Counted from the first letter of the stretch, positions 43,009-51,863 are shown. The stretch: DNA of 53,113 nt from Pseudobutyrivibrio ruminis (GCA_015057315.1 SVER01000024.1:1-53113); one strand, 5' to 3'. Numbers and translations: made by a program. The notes: a model not told the origin generated them from the sequence alone.

Positions 43009-43051
43009 TAAGTGGGACTACTTTTGGGTTTTTCCTTAAGTAGCCCACAAG
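43009..43051 (+). terminator. Hairpin after lacI copy 1
   Basis: GTGGGACTACTT and AAGTAGCCCAC form an 11-bp stem with one bulged base, 9 bp after the stop; no long T run follows. The right half (43029-43051) is an inverted copy of 23 bases also found in the leader hairpin at 39612-39634. Confidence 0.5.
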
Positions 43052-43194
43052 TAGTTAAGTAAATCTATATATTTCTCAATATTCTATTTTGTCTATTATT
43101 ACTCAAATATCATCTTGAGTGTAAATACAGCAATAATTAATAATTAAATAGCAATTATTTGAATGCCATTATGTTACAGAATTGTTACGATAAT

Positions 43195-43220
43195 GTTGCT
43201 CGAGCAACGAAAACGTTTAA
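43195..43220. promoter_or_regulatory. Candidate operator region before the CBM protein gene
   Basis: GTTGCTCGAGCAAC (43195-43208) is a perfect 14-bp palindrome, directly followed by AAAACGTTTAA, a LacI/CcpA-like CG-centred half-symmetric site. Both lie between a -10-like GATAAT (about 43189) and the ribosome site GGAGG at 43232, a usual position for repressor sites. Confidence 0.4.
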
Positions 43221-43245
43221 GACAATGAATGGAGGAATTATCCTT

Positions 43246-44610
43246 ATGAAAAAAATGAATAAAAAAATACTAAGCGCTTCATTAGCACTTGGTCTTGTAG
43301 CATCTTCTGTATCAAGCCTTACAGCATTTGCTGCACCAAAATTTAGTCCATACGATTTACTTCAGGCCGAATTAACTGCTGGTAAAAGCGGTGTAGAGGT
43401 TCAAACTGAAGGTGATGTGAAATACATCGCAGGTTTGGAAAAGGGTGATTATTTCGCTTCTGTACCTCTTAACTTTACATCTGGTGTTGCTGCAATTTCA
43501 GCTAATATCCGTACTACAGCACCTGGATGGTTTGAGGCTCGTTTAGATAAAGCTGATGGAGAAATAATCAGTACATTTAGAGTATCAAGCACAAACGGTG
43601 AATTTAAATCTGTTTCAGCTCCTGCTAAAGCAATTGAAGGAAATCATACTATATACTTTGTAGGTAAGGTTGGTAACATTGATATTGATTCATGGAAAGC
43701 AAATCTGGCTCCTGGTCAACAGCCAGTAACTCCTGAGCCAACTCCTGAGGAGCCTACTCCTGTAGAGCCTACTCCAGTAGCTACAACTGTTAATCCTTAT
43801 GAAACAGTTGAAGGTGAAAATTCAGCTGAGCTGAAAGCCGCTGTTGTTACAACAGTAGATAATACAAAGTGTGCTATGATTCGTTCAAATGGATATGCAG
43901 CTGCAAAGAATGTAGACTTTTCAAAGGGTCTTGCAGCCTTCACAGTTGCAGCAAAGGCTAGCAAATTAGGTGTTCTTGAAATCAGACTTGATAACCCTGA
44001 AAGCAAAGCCATTGCTAATGTAAAATTAAATGCTGGTGCTTTCTCAACAAAAACAGTTAAGGTAGCTTCTGGTATTGAAGGTACACATGATGTTTACTTT
44101 GTAAGTACAGCAACAGGCGCAACTGTATACTTAGATTCCTGGTCAGTAATGGCTCCTCCAACTAAGCCAGAGCCAACTCCTGAGGATCCAACTCCAGTTG
44201 ATCCTACTCCTGTAGATCCAACTCCAGTTGACCCTACTCCTGTTGATCCTACTCCTGTTGATCCTACTCCTGTAGACCCTACTCCTGTTGATCCTACTCC
44301 TGTAGACCCTACTCCTGCTGAGTCAGGGCTTGCACTTGACTACCAGATTAACAGCTGGGGAACAGGTTATACAATCAACTTCAAGATTGTAAACAACTCT
44401 AAGAGCACAGTAAATGGCTGGACATTAAAGATTAAAAAGAGCGATATCAACGTTTCATCTGGTTGGTGTGCAAAGATTGCTGAGGAAGGCGAATACTATG
44501 TATTCACTCCAGAATCATGGAATGGCACACTTCCTGCTGGCGGCAGCGCAGACCTCGGAATCGTTGGCTCAGGCCAAATTGGTAACTCCCTTAATTTCAT
44601 TCTTCAATAA
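43246..44610 (+). CDS. Secreted non-catalytic protein with carbohydrate-binding modules (CBM2 C-terminus)
   Basis: A 454-residue secreted protein. A signal peptide ([17 protein letters not shown], cleavage near AFA-AP) leads to two related beta-sandwich modules (about 30-155 and 180-305; [12 protein letters not shown]...IDIDSW and [10 protein letters not shown]...VYLDSW), CBM6-like in strand pattern. Linkers are rich in Pro, Thr and Glu; the second consists of about nine PTPVD repeats. The last 100 residues are a CBM2-like module ([39 protein letters not shown]). No catalytic domain, sortase motif or S-layer anchor is visible. The ATG at 43246 has GGAGG upstream. It lies in the maltodextrin locus, so it may tether alpha-glucan or plant polysaccharide; CBM2 more often binds cellulose or chitin. 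Confidence 0.8.
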   Translation: MKKMNKKILSASLALGLVASSVSSLTAFAAPKFSPYDLLQAELTAGKSGVEVQTEGDVKYIAGLEKGDYFASVPLNFTSGVAAISANIRTTAPGWFEARLDKADGEIISTFRVSSTNGEFKSVSAPAKAIEGNHTIYFVGKVGNIDIDSWKANLAPGQQPVTPEPTPEEPTPVEPTPVATTVNPYETVEGENSAELKAAVVTTVDNTKCAMIRSNGYAAAKNVDFSKGLAAFTVAAKASKLGVLEIRLDNPESKAIANVKLNAGAFSTKTVKVASGIEGTHDVYFVSTATGATVYLDSWSVMAPPTKPEPTPEDPTPVDPTPVDPTPVDPTPVDPTPVDPTPVDPTPVDPTPVDPTPAESGLALDYQINSWGTGYTINFKIVNNSKSTVNGWTLKIKKSDINVSSGWCAKIAEEGEYYVFTPESWNGTLPAGGSADLGIVGSGQIGNSLNFILQ

Positions 44611-44620
44611 TATAAATTTT

Positions 44621-44728
44621 AAGCTACTGCCTATTGACTACAATAAGCAGTAGCTTCAAAGTGTAGACAAAGCCGCGACAATTTGTCTACACTCTGAAAC
44701 TAGCTGTTAAATTAACAGCTAGTTTTTT
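44621..44728. terminator. Three tandem hairpins between convergent genes
   Basis: Three perfect stems follow each other: AAGCTACTGC / GCAGTAGCTT (44621-44656), AGTGTAGACAAA / TTTGTCTACACT (44660-44693) and AAACTAGCTGTTAA / TTAACAGCTAGTTT (44697-44725). The last has a T run for plus-strand termination. They isolate the CBM gene from the transporter operon. Confidence 0.85.
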
Positions 44729-45567
44729 CAGCCCTTCACTGCCCCTTCTGCTATTCCATCTACCATGTTTTTTACTAGGGCGAAATATAGAATTACGATA
44801 GGCACTGCGATAAATACGCTTCCTGCGGCGAATCTGGCGAATTCTGTTTCATCGAGACTCATCAGTCCAACTGCCACTGTATACAAATCCTTTTCCTTTA
44901 ATAATAGCTTTGGCAAAATAAAATCTGACCATGGCCATGTAAAAGATGTTAATGCCGTATATACGATAATTGGCTTTGAAAGTGGCAGGTTGATTTTCCA
45001 AAATATCTGTGCAGAATTGGCACCGTCTATTTTGGCTGCTTCATCGATAGCCTTTGGTATGGTGTCGAAGAAGCCCTTTTGTGTAAGGTAGCCCATAGGC
45101 GCACCTGCTGCATAAATCAAAATCAATCCTGGGAGTCGATTAATCAGACCAAACTGAGTCATCAGAATATATACAGCGGTCATTCCCATGAAGGATGGAA
45201 ACATGCCAAGAATCATGGTGGTTTTCATCATTGTTTTTCTGGCCCTAAACTCAAATCTGGACATTGTATAGGCAGTAAGAATTGTGAGAAAGGTGCCAAG
45301 AAGACAGCTGCCAACAGCAACAAACAATGTATTCAAAAACCATCTTGGATAGTTGTACATTGTGGTATCTGTAAATAATTTCTTAAAGGTGGCTACGCTG
45401 TAGCTTTTGGGGAAGAACCCATCAAATGAATATATACTTCCTGACTTTGAGAATGATGCAAGTACAATCCAAAGGCAAGGGAAGAAAAATATAAAAGATA
45501 CAATTAAAAGTAATGCATAGGTCCAGGTAGCATCAATGATTTTTCCAACGCTTTGCTTTTTCATCAT
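44728..45567 (-). CDS. MalG-like ABC transporter permease (maltodextrin)
   Basis: A 279-residue permease with six membrane segments and the EAA loop that contacts the ATPase (EAAKIDGANSAQIFWKINLP, about residue 190). TYALLLIVSFIFFFPCLWIV starts the first span. It is the partner of the permease just upstream, overlapping by four bases (ATGA). The carbohydrate assignment (maltodextrin) is inferred from the neighbouring GH13 and binding protein. The operon ends here; no MalK-like ATPase gene is present, so a shared ATPase such as MsmK must be supplied from elsewhere, as is common in Firmicutes. Confidence 0.88.
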   Translation of the reverse strand: MMKKQSVGKIIDATWTYALLLIVSFIFFFPCLWIVLASFSKSGSIYSFDGFFPKSYSVATFKKLFTDTTMYNYPRWFLNTLFVAVGSCLLGTFLTILTAYTMSRFEFRARKTMMKTTMILGMFPSFMGMTAVYILMTQFGLINRLPGLILIYAAGAPMGYLTQKGFFDTIPKAIDEAAKIDGANSAQIFWKINLPLSKPIIVYTALTSFTWPWSDFILPKLLLKEKDLYTVAVGLMSLDETEFARFAAGSVFIAVPIVILYFALVKNMVDGIAEGAVKG

Positions 45568-46859
45568 TGGAAGGTATCCTCCTCTCTGTAGGATGGTGAT
45601 TTAACATATACTGCAAGTGAGATGGCTGATGTAATTATAAAAATGATTAATGAAATAGCCGCGCCAATGCAGTAGTAATTGTTATCTATGGATAGATTGT
45701 AGAGCCAATTGATTAGCAAATCTGTATCGCTGGCCAGGAAATATCCATCCATGTATAATCCACCTCTGAGGAAGTAAAAGATACCGAAGTTGTTGAAATT
45801 ACCGATAAACTGTCCTAATAAAACAGGTGTTGTTGCAAAAAGCATAAATGGCATTGTCAGCTTTCTAAACTGCTGAAATGGTGTTGCTCCATCTATTCTG
45901 GCTGCCTCGTATAAAGACATATCTCTATTTGAAAGATGTCCTGTGGCAAGTAGCATGATTGATGGAACACTAATCCAACAATTTACAAGGATTCCTATTA
46001 ATCTGGCCATCCATTTTGCATCCAAATCAAGGAAGCCTATTGGGGCTGCGCCTGTAGCCTTTATCATCTGATTGATTGGCCCACCGTAGGAAAACATAAA
46101 CTTAAAGGCAAGCAATGTAATAAATCCTGGGATGGCGTAGGCCAGCACTGGGAAGGCTCTAAAGAAGGCTTTTCCCTTTACGCAATCCTTGTTTAATAAA
46201 AGTGCAAGGCCTAGTCCTGCAAAATAATTAAGAGCTGTTGAAACTACTGCCCAAAGGATGTTCCAGCCTAAAATCCTTGCAAAGGTTGGAGCAAATTTTG
46301 AGAGAGTAAGAATCTTTTTAAAGTTATCAAGGCCCACCCAATCCACAAGCTCTGGTGGCACTATGCTTCCGCCATAATTAGTAAAGGATATGAGTATCAT
46401 AAATATAATTGGTAAGATATTAAAGATACACACTCCCACAACTGGTAGTACTAGCACAGTGATATAAAACTTTCTATCTAATAATTCCTTTAATTCGTCT
46501 ATAAAGCTCTTTGGCACTCTTCCCGTGCTTACACACTCTTCTATATTGCAAGCACTTTTGATGTTTAATACATACAGGTAGATAAATGCTGTAACCACAA
46601 TCCATGCAAATATTCCCATCAAAAGCATTACTACGGAATTGTCTCCCACAGTTCCAAGCCAGGCATCTGCCTTTGTGGTTCCCAAGGTGAAGAAGCCTAC
46701 TATATCAGAGAAGCCTCTTATCACCATGTATGCAATAAAACCTATTTCTATTAAAATATAAATAATTCCTTTAGCCACACAGCCATACATCAGCTGTCCG
46801 CTTCCCATAATTAGGGCAGAAAGCTTAACGCGCCATGAGCTATCTAAAAACTTTCTCAT
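45564..46859 (-). CDS. MalF-like ABC transporter permease (maltodextrin)
   Basis: A 431-residue permease. The N-terminal about 130 residues carry two extra membrane segments (LIMGSGQLMYG..., VVMLLMGIFAWIVV) before the usual six, as in the long MalF-type proteins of Gram-positive maltodextrin importers. The EAA motif is EAARIDGATPFQQFRKLTMP (about residue 335). It lies between the binding protein (11 bp away) and MalG-like gene (4-bp overlap). Substrate is inferred from context. The length and the N-terminal SGQLMYG segment support a maltodextrin or related oligosaccharide system. Confidence 0.88.
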   Translation of the reverse strand: MRKFLDSSWRVKLSALIMGSGQLMYGCVAKGIIYILIEIGFIAYMVIRGFSDIVGFFTLGTTKADAWLGTVGDNSVVMLLMGIFAWIVVTAFIYLYVLNIKSACNIEECVSTGRVPKSFIDELKELLDRKFYITVLVLPVVGVCIFNILPIIFMILISFTNYGGSIVPPELVDWVGLDNFKKILTLSKFAPTFARILGWNILWAVVSTALNYFAGLGLALLLNKDCVKGKAFFRAFPVLAYAIPGFITLLAFKFMFSYGGPINQMIKATGAAPIGFLDLDAKWMARLIGILVNCWISVPSIMLLATGHLSNRDMSLYEAARIDGATPFQQFRKLTMPFMLFATTPVLLGQFIGNFNNFGIFYFLRGGLYMDGYFLASDTDLLINWLYNLSIDNNYYCIGAAISLIIFIITSAISLAVYVKSPSYREEDTFQ

Positions 46860-46870
46860 CGTCTTTCCTC

Positions 46871-48325
46871 TTATTCCAAGGTATGTATTGCATCACTTAT
46901 CTGATTGCACATATCCTCAAGTCCTGCTTTTAATGCATCTAAATCCTTGAATTTCTTTTCTGAGTCAGGTCTGAAGCTATCCTTTGCCAAATCAGTAAAG
47001 AAGGTCTGACCTGGTGTCCAAATCTGGCCCACCTCCTTGATAGATGGCATTAATACAACATTGCCCTTTTCAAGGTTTTCATACATCTGTTTAGATAATC
47101 CACCTAATTCTTCAGCAACGTCTTCTCTTGCTGGAGCAATTCCAAGCTTCTCATTTCTAAGCTTTATCATTTCGTAGTTGGTTGCAAAATCAACAAAGGC
47201 AAGACAAGCGTTTGGGCACTTGGTATAAGAGCTGATAGCATATCCATTTACTCCACCCATTGTCTTTGTATCAATCAATGATGGATTTTCCTCTGATAAA
47301 TCTCCACTTTCAGGCAGCTTTGGAAGGGCTGTCATAACAAGATTTTCTGTGGCCTTTTCCTTTGCTTCATCCTCAGCCATTCCATCGTTTTCGTATTCTT
47401 CAACCAGGCTATCATAGAAGGTTGTATAGGTATCTGGCGTAGAAAGTGTGGCAAAGTATGTGCCATCTGCTAGCTTGCTGTAGGCGTTTGTGGTAATAGT
47501 ATCGTCGATACAATCCTCGTTCATGTTGCTGGCAAGCTGGCTTAATACCCAAGCACCCTTGTTGGCATCACCTGCTGCGAAGCCTATATCATTAGTGTCT
47601 GTGTTGTTATCTCCGAAGATATATCCGCCATAAGAGAATAAGAATCCGCTGGAGAAATACACATCATATAAGGATTTCATATAGCCATATTTATCAGGAT
47701 TGGCCTCATGGATTTCCTTTGAATAGGCATACATGTCATTCCAGTTTTCTACCATGTCCGGAACATCATTTTTGTTATCATCCCAATTGCTCTTCCAATC
47801 CTCTGGAAGTAAATCGGTTCTGTAGTAAAGCATTGGTGCCTGAACATTTACAGGAACACCGCAGGTGTAGGTGTTGCCATCAACATCCACCTGATATGCC
47901 TTCCAGGCAGCCTCTGGTATCTGGCTGTAGCAATCCAACTGCTCCACAGGTAGTGGATAAATGTGCTTACCTTCTGCATACTGCATAATCACATCATTAG
48001 CCTGGTACAAAACATCTGGGCCGTAGCCGTAAGGGCCATCGTTTGCCAAATCCAAATACTGATCCATGTTGGCATCTACTGCTGTAATGCCATACTTTCC
48101 ATATTCCTTGTTAAATGCCTTTATAAGCTCATCAAAATATCCCTTAGAGATAGCTGTGTCATTTTCCAAAACCTGGATGGTTACGTTTTCCTCTAATTCC
48201 CCGGTGAAAATGGTATTAGTAGTAGAAGCAGCCTCCTTAGTGGCTTCCTTGGATTCACTCTTACAGCCAGCAAATGTGGTAAGCGTCATCATACCTATCA
48301 ATGCCAAGGCTATTTTTCTTTTCAT
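46871..48325 (-). CDS. MalE-like extracellular solute-binding lipoprotein
   Basis: A 484-residue family 1 sugar-binding protein. The signal peptide MKRKIALALIGMMTLTTFAGC ends in a lipobox with the Cys at about 20, then a Glu/Ser/Thr-rich linker leads to the two-lobe binding fold (VTIQVLENDTAISKGYFDEL and on). Aromatic-rich stretches (YSYGGYIFG, TYTTFYDSL) suit a sugar groove. It lies between the GH13 gene and the permeases, on the minus strand, so it is the binding component of the importer. Substrate is inferred as maltodextrin. Confidence 0.88.
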   Translation of the reverse strand: MKRKIALALIGMMTLTTFAGCKSESKEATKEAASTTNTIFTGELEENVTIQVLENDTAISKGYFDELIKAFNKEYGKYGITAVDANMDQYLDLANDGPYGYGPDVLYQANDVIMQYAEGKHIYPLPVEQLDCYSQIPEAAWKAYQVDVDGNTYTCGVPVNVQAPMLYYRTDLLPEDWKSNWDDNKNDVPDMVENWNDMYAYSKEIHEANPDKYGYMKSLYDVYFSSGFLFSYGGYIFGDNNTDTNDIGFAAGDANKGAWVLSQLASNMNEDCIDDTITTNAYSKLADGTYFATLSTPDTYTTFYDSLVEEYENDGMAEDEAKEKATENLVMTALPKLPESGDLSEENPSLIDTKTMGGVNGYAISSYTKCPNACLAFVDFATNYEMIKLRNEKLGIAPAREDVAEELGGLSKQMYENLEKGNVVLMPSIKEVGQIWTPGQTFFTDLAKDSFRPDSEKKFKDLDALKAGLEDMCNQISDAIHTLE

Positions 48326-48339
48326 AATAGTAATACCCC

Positions 48340-49974
48340 CTAGTTATTTTCATAAGATATCGTATATACGGTAGGACTACTGATTGTTAATGTAGCAACA
48401 CTATCATTGTAGCTTCTTTCCACGATGATTGAACCGTTTTCTTCTGTGATAGATACTTCTCCTAACTGTAAAACAGGATTCTTTCTTAAGGCGATTAGTG
48501 CCTTCACCTTTGCTAGGAAATCCATATCCCATTTACTCTTATCCCAGTCGAAGCAACGTCTGCAATCGGGGTCGTATCCGCCCTCCATAGCATGCTCAGT
48601 GCCATAGTAAATGCAAGGTGTTCCCGGCATAAACATTGTAAGAGCCAGTGCTGTTTCTAGCTTCTTTTTATTCTTACCGCAGGTTGTAAAGAAACGGTCT
48701 GTATCATGGGAATCAAGCAGGTTAAGCATCATGTAATTGACCTGCTTCATGTTACGCATCAAAATGCCATTTAGATGCTGAGCAGTCTTGCGCCCATCAC
48801 AGCTTTCCTTTGAAAAATAATCCAGGCAAATCTTCGTAAATGCGTAGTTCATAATGCTATCCTGCTGGTCACCCTGAAGTGAAGGATATGCATCATGCCA
48901 GTTTTCTCCAATGATTACCACATCATTTTTCTTGGCTTTAACCGCCTTTCTGAACATTCTCCAGAAATCGTGAGATACCTCATCAGCAACATCCAAGCGC
49001 CAACCATCAATATCTGCCACATCAATCCAGTAGGTGGCAATGTCTAAAAGGAAGCTTTGAACCTCAGGATTTGCTGTATTTAATTTTGGCATGTAATCGC
49101 AGTAAGCAAAGCATTCGTAATTACGCTTCTTAAGGTCCACCTTATCACCATCAACAATGAACCAATCGTGATACTTAGAGGCCTTTCCGTTTTTTACCAC
49201 ATCCTGGAACTGCTCCATCTTGTAGCTGCAATGATTAAACACTGCATCAAGAACAACCCTGATACCACGGCTGTGAGCCTCATGCACAAGCTCGATAAAA
49301 TCATCAATTGTTCCAAACTGTGGATCGATTTTTTTGTAATCAATGATGTCATACTTGTGATTTGAATCAGAAAGGAAAATTGGATTAAGGTAAAGTGCTG
49401 AAATTCCTAAGTCCTTCAAGTAATCCAATCGCTTAATTACTCCTCGCAAATCGCCACCTGCATGGTTCTTAGGAGTAGGCTTGTCGCCCCACTTCATATC
49501 GATGTATGACATATCCTTGTTCTCATCACCAATGCAAAATCTATCTACAAAAATCTGATAGAAAACAGTTTTTGGCATCCAATCAACTAAAGGCATAACA
49601 TCGTTGTCATTGATGTACGGTAGCTGGAAGAAATTGTAGTAACATTCTTCGTAATCGTAGCTGTCTGTAAGGCCATCCTCGCTGAAGTAATATTTTCTGC
49701 CATTCTCCTCTAGCTGGAAGATATAAACTAATCTTACATCGCTAATTTTTAATTGGATTTCATAATATGCGAACAGCTCGTCCTCATATTTGCAAGGAAC
49801 CTCTACCGTAAAACGCTCTTTCTGGTAATCGTATTTAACACCATAAATAAGCCTTACCTTAAGTCCTGCATCTGCATCTTCCTTTGCAGTTCTAAGTCTG
49901 ATAACAACCTCTTCCTTTGATAATGGAAAGCAATATCTGGATTCGGGAATGTGTAGTAATGCGTGTTTATTCAT
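48340..49974 (-). CDS. GH13 neopullulanase/cyclomaltodextrinase-type alpha-glycosidase, copy 2
   Basis: A 544-residue paralogue of the enzyme at 40368, the same length with changes spread evenly. The CBM34-like N-terminal domain and all four GH13 regions are intact: DAVFNHCS, GWRLDVADE, IIGENWHD and LLDSHDTDR. Differences include TPIFW to NPIFL in the (beta/alpha) loop before the SDSNHKYD segment, which may alter the substrate subsites. No signal peptide. It is the second gene of the lipoprotein-GH13-malEFG operon. Together the two copies could split work between long and short or branched dextrins, which is inference. Confidence 0.92.
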   Translation of the reverse strand: MNKHALLHIPESRYCFPLSKEEVVIRLRTAKEDADAGLKVRLIYGVKYDYQKERFTVEVPCKYEDELFAYYEIQLKISDVRLVYIFQLEENGRKYYFSEDGLTDSYDYEECYYNFFQLPYINDNDVMPLVDWMPKTVFYQIFVDRFCIGDENKDMSYIDMKWGDKPTPKNHAGGDLRGVIKRLDYLKDLGISALYLNPIFLSDSNHKYDIIDYKKIDPQFGTIDDFIELVHEAHSRGIRVVLDAVFNHCSYKMEQFQDVVKNGKASKYHDWFIVDGDKVDLKKRNYECFAYCDYMPKLNTANPEVQSFLLDIATYWIDVADIDGWRLDVADEVSHDFWRMFRKAVKAKKNDVVIIGENWHDAYPSLQGDQQDSIMNYAFTKICLDYFSKESCDGRKTAQHLNGILMRNMKQVNYMMLNLLDSHDTDRFFTTCGKNKKKLETALALTMFMPGTPCIYYGTEHAMEGGYDPDCRRCFDWDKSKWDMDFLAKVKALIALRKNPVLQLGEVSITEENGSIIVERSYNDSVATLTISSPTVYTISYENN

Positions 49975-49983
49975 ATATCTCCT

Positions 49984-50781
49984 TTACTCGGTGTATGTCC
50001 ATGTAATCTTGTCGTATGGATTAGAATTGAAATTTTCCTTTGTTTCTTCTGTGTAGTACTGGTCTGCTTCATCATAAACATCCTCACCTGGGAAAGTTGT
50101 AAGAGTAAATGTGTATGTACCAGCTACTGCAACCTCTATGTTAGATTTTTCTGCTGGTGTATCTCCAAGACCGCCTGCATTTTTAAAGTATGTTTTGCCA
50201 TCAAGCATGCCAGACTCTAGATAGCCATAGCCTCTTTGATCTGCCCATGTTTCATCTACTGCAAACTGGAACTGATCACCCTCCTGAAGTTCAACTGTGA
50301 TTGTGTACTGGTTTGCCTCAGAGTTGTCCTCCTTTGTAAGTCTGTGGTCATCAGATATAACCTCACCCCAGTTAGATTCCTTTAAAAGCTCACTTTCGCC
50401 ATCGCCCACTATAGCAAAGCTACGTGTATCCTCAACATAGCTTACAAAGCCTGCGTAAAGTGGTGTGTCCTCTGTGATAGCTCTGCTAAAATCAAATTCT
50501 CTTGTAAGCTTTGGAGTTGCGAACCAGCCTACGAATGTATAGCCCTCCTTCTCAGGTGTGAAATCCTCGGCGTTAGCTTTGTGCTCTACCACCTTTGTAT
50601 CAATGACTGTAGTTCCATCTGCGTCGTAGTAGGTTACTGTGTGCTGATTTGAAGTCTCATCAGTGGTAGCCTCCACCTGAGCCTCAGCGGCAGAACTTTC
50701 ACTGTTACCGCAGCCTGTCATTGCCACAGTGTTAACTCCAATACATCCTACTAAAAGCATAGTCACAATTCTTTTTTTCAT
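49984..50781 (-). CDS. Lipoprotein with InlB-type B-repeat and starch-binding-like domain
   Basis: A 265-residue lipoprotein with signal MKKRIVTMLLVGCIGVNTVA and lipobox TGC (about residue 24). After an acidic linker, residues about 47-112 form one InlB/Listeria-Bacteroides B-repeat (TVTYYDADGTTVIDTKVVEH, then GYTFVGWFATP). Residues about 118-265 resemble a small carbohydrate-binding beta-sandwich (QFQFAVDETWADQRGYGYL and GTYTFTLTTFPGED), as in SusE/starch-binding modules. It is the first gene of the maltodextrin operon. It probably holds glucans near the MalE-like protein. A LacI operator overlaps the region before its ribosome site. Confidence 0.75.
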   Translation of the reverse strand: MKKRIVTMLLVGCIGVNTVAMTGCGNSESSAAEAQVEATTDETSNQHTVTYYDADGTTVIDTKVVEHKANAEDFTPEKEGYTFVGWFATPKLTREFDFSRAITEDTPLYAGFVSYVEDTRSFAIVGDGESELLKESNWGEVISDDHRLTKEDNSEANQYTITVELQEGDQFQFAVDETWADQRGYGYLESGMLDGKTYFKNAGGLGDTPAEKSNIEVAVAGTYTFTLTTFPGEDVYDEADQYYTEETKENFNSNPYDKITWTYTE

Positions 50782-50798
50782 AATAATACCCTCCTTTT

Positions 50799-50972
50799 AT
50801 TTAACCGCTTAAATTGATTTGTAAAAATATAAGCAAGCCCGTTTTAACGCCTGCTTAACCGTTTAAATTAATTAGATACTACACTCTTTTTTCTGCACTG
50901 TCAATAGGTTGTTATTGACAATTGGAGAAAAGATTCCCATAATTGATTTATCAACCGATTAAACGGTTAAAT
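50799..50972. promoter_or_regulatory. Divergent promoters and three LacI-type operators, module 2
   Basis: The same layout as at 42070-42188: minus -35 TGTCAA (50899-50904) with -10 TAGTAT (50876-50881), plus -35 TTGACA (50915-50920) with -10 CATAAT (50938-50943), all 17-base spacers. Operators are CTTAACCGTTTAAAT (50854-50868) and ATTAAACGGTTAAAT (50958-50972), and a third, ATTTAACCGCTTAAAT (50799-50814), sits next to the lipoprotein ribosome site. Confidence 0.75.
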
Positions 50973-50983
50973 GGAGGCAAGAA

Positions 50984-51784
50984 ATGGCAAACAAAAAAGT
51001 TACCATAAGAGATGTTGCTAAAGAGGCTGGTGTTTCTGTAGCTACAGTTTCATACGTGGTAAATGGACGAACTGATTTAAAAATATCTGATGAAACTAGA
51101 AAGAGAGTTTTGCAGGTAATCAATCTACTGAACTACTCTCCTAATCAGGCCGCTAAGGCTCTGGCTTCAAAAAGAAAAAATCAGGTTGGCTTTGCTATTT
51201 CAGATACAGATTCCGTTCTAAAGGCTGCCGACCAAATGAATATCATGAAGGCCATCACCAAATTTCTTGGAGATAAAAACTATGATGTGTTTTTGATTCC
51301 ACCTTCACGCTTTGAAAACTACGGGCAGGCGGACGCTCTTATCTGCTACGATTTAGATAAAACCACCTTTTTTACAATTGGCGATTGCAACTTCGCACCA
51401 CTGCTCGCCCTTGATTGCTACATCAACGACCCTCTTTTTTTCCAGATAAACACTAATTTGGGCAGACTAAAGGATGCCGCAAAAAAAATGTTTAAAGGTG
51501 AAAAATATCAATACGTAATGTTAGACACAAACAACGCTGAGAAAAAGGATTTCACTAAAAATACCTTTGAAGATGTTTTATTCGTTTCATCACCCGAAGA
51601 TATTAAAATGCTCAGTTCAAAAAATGTGTTAGTATCATGCGAAGCACTTTTACCATTTATACCTGAAAAATACAATATCTGCTTCGAGCCAGATACTACA
51701 AAAGAAAAATTGGAGCTCCTTTACACTGCCTACGAGCAGGCAACCAACAGAGTTCCAATCGAAAATCATAATTTATGTGTCTAA
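50984..51784 (+). CDS. Compact LacI-family regulator, copy 2
   Basis: A 266-residue paralogue of the regulator at 42200 (about 82% identical by eye; the DNA-binding part is over 90%). The helix-turn-helix (VTIRDVAKEAGVSVATVSYV) is almost unchanged, so both copies should read the same operators. Most differences fall in the effector domain, for example SALGDCNF against FTIGDCNF and the last 80 residues, which could change the ligand. Like copy 1 it lacks about 60-70 residues of a standard LacI effector domain. It is divergent from the lipoprotein-GH13-malEFG operon. Confidence 0.88.
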   Translation: MANKKVTIRDVAKEAGVSVATVSYVVNGRTDLKISDETRKRVLQVINLLNYSPNQAAKALASKRKNQVGFAISDTDSVLKAADQMNIMKAITKFLGDKNYDVFLIPPSRFENYGQADALICYDLDKTTFFTIGDCNFAPLLALDCYINDPLFFQINTNLGRLKDAAKKMFKGEKYQYVMLDTNNAEKKDFTKNTFEDVLFVSSPEDIKMLSSKNVLVSCEALLPFIPEKYNICFEPDTTKEKLELLYTAYEQATNRVPIENHNLCV

Positions 51785-51794
51785 ATATTTTATT

Positions 51795-51836
51795 CACTGC
51801 AGGCCCTATATGATTTGGGGCCGCAGTGGATTTTTT
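51795..51836 (+). terminator. Rho-independent terminator of lacI copy 2
   Basis: CACTGCAGGCCC and GGGGCCGCAGTG pair around a 9-10 base loop, followed by GATTTTTT, 11 bp after the stop. Confidence 0.88.
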
Positions 51837-51863
51837 AATCATCGTTTTATTAAACAAATATAA

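Noticed and set aside
43797..44012. Minus-strand ORF inside the CBM gene
   Set aside because: Shadow frame; the plus-strand frame has signal peptide, modules and ribosome site.
44170..44320. Tandem DNA repeats resembling a CRISPR or satellite
   Set aside because: They encode the PTPVD linker of the CBM protein in frame; repeat unit is 15 bases with wobble changes and no spacers.
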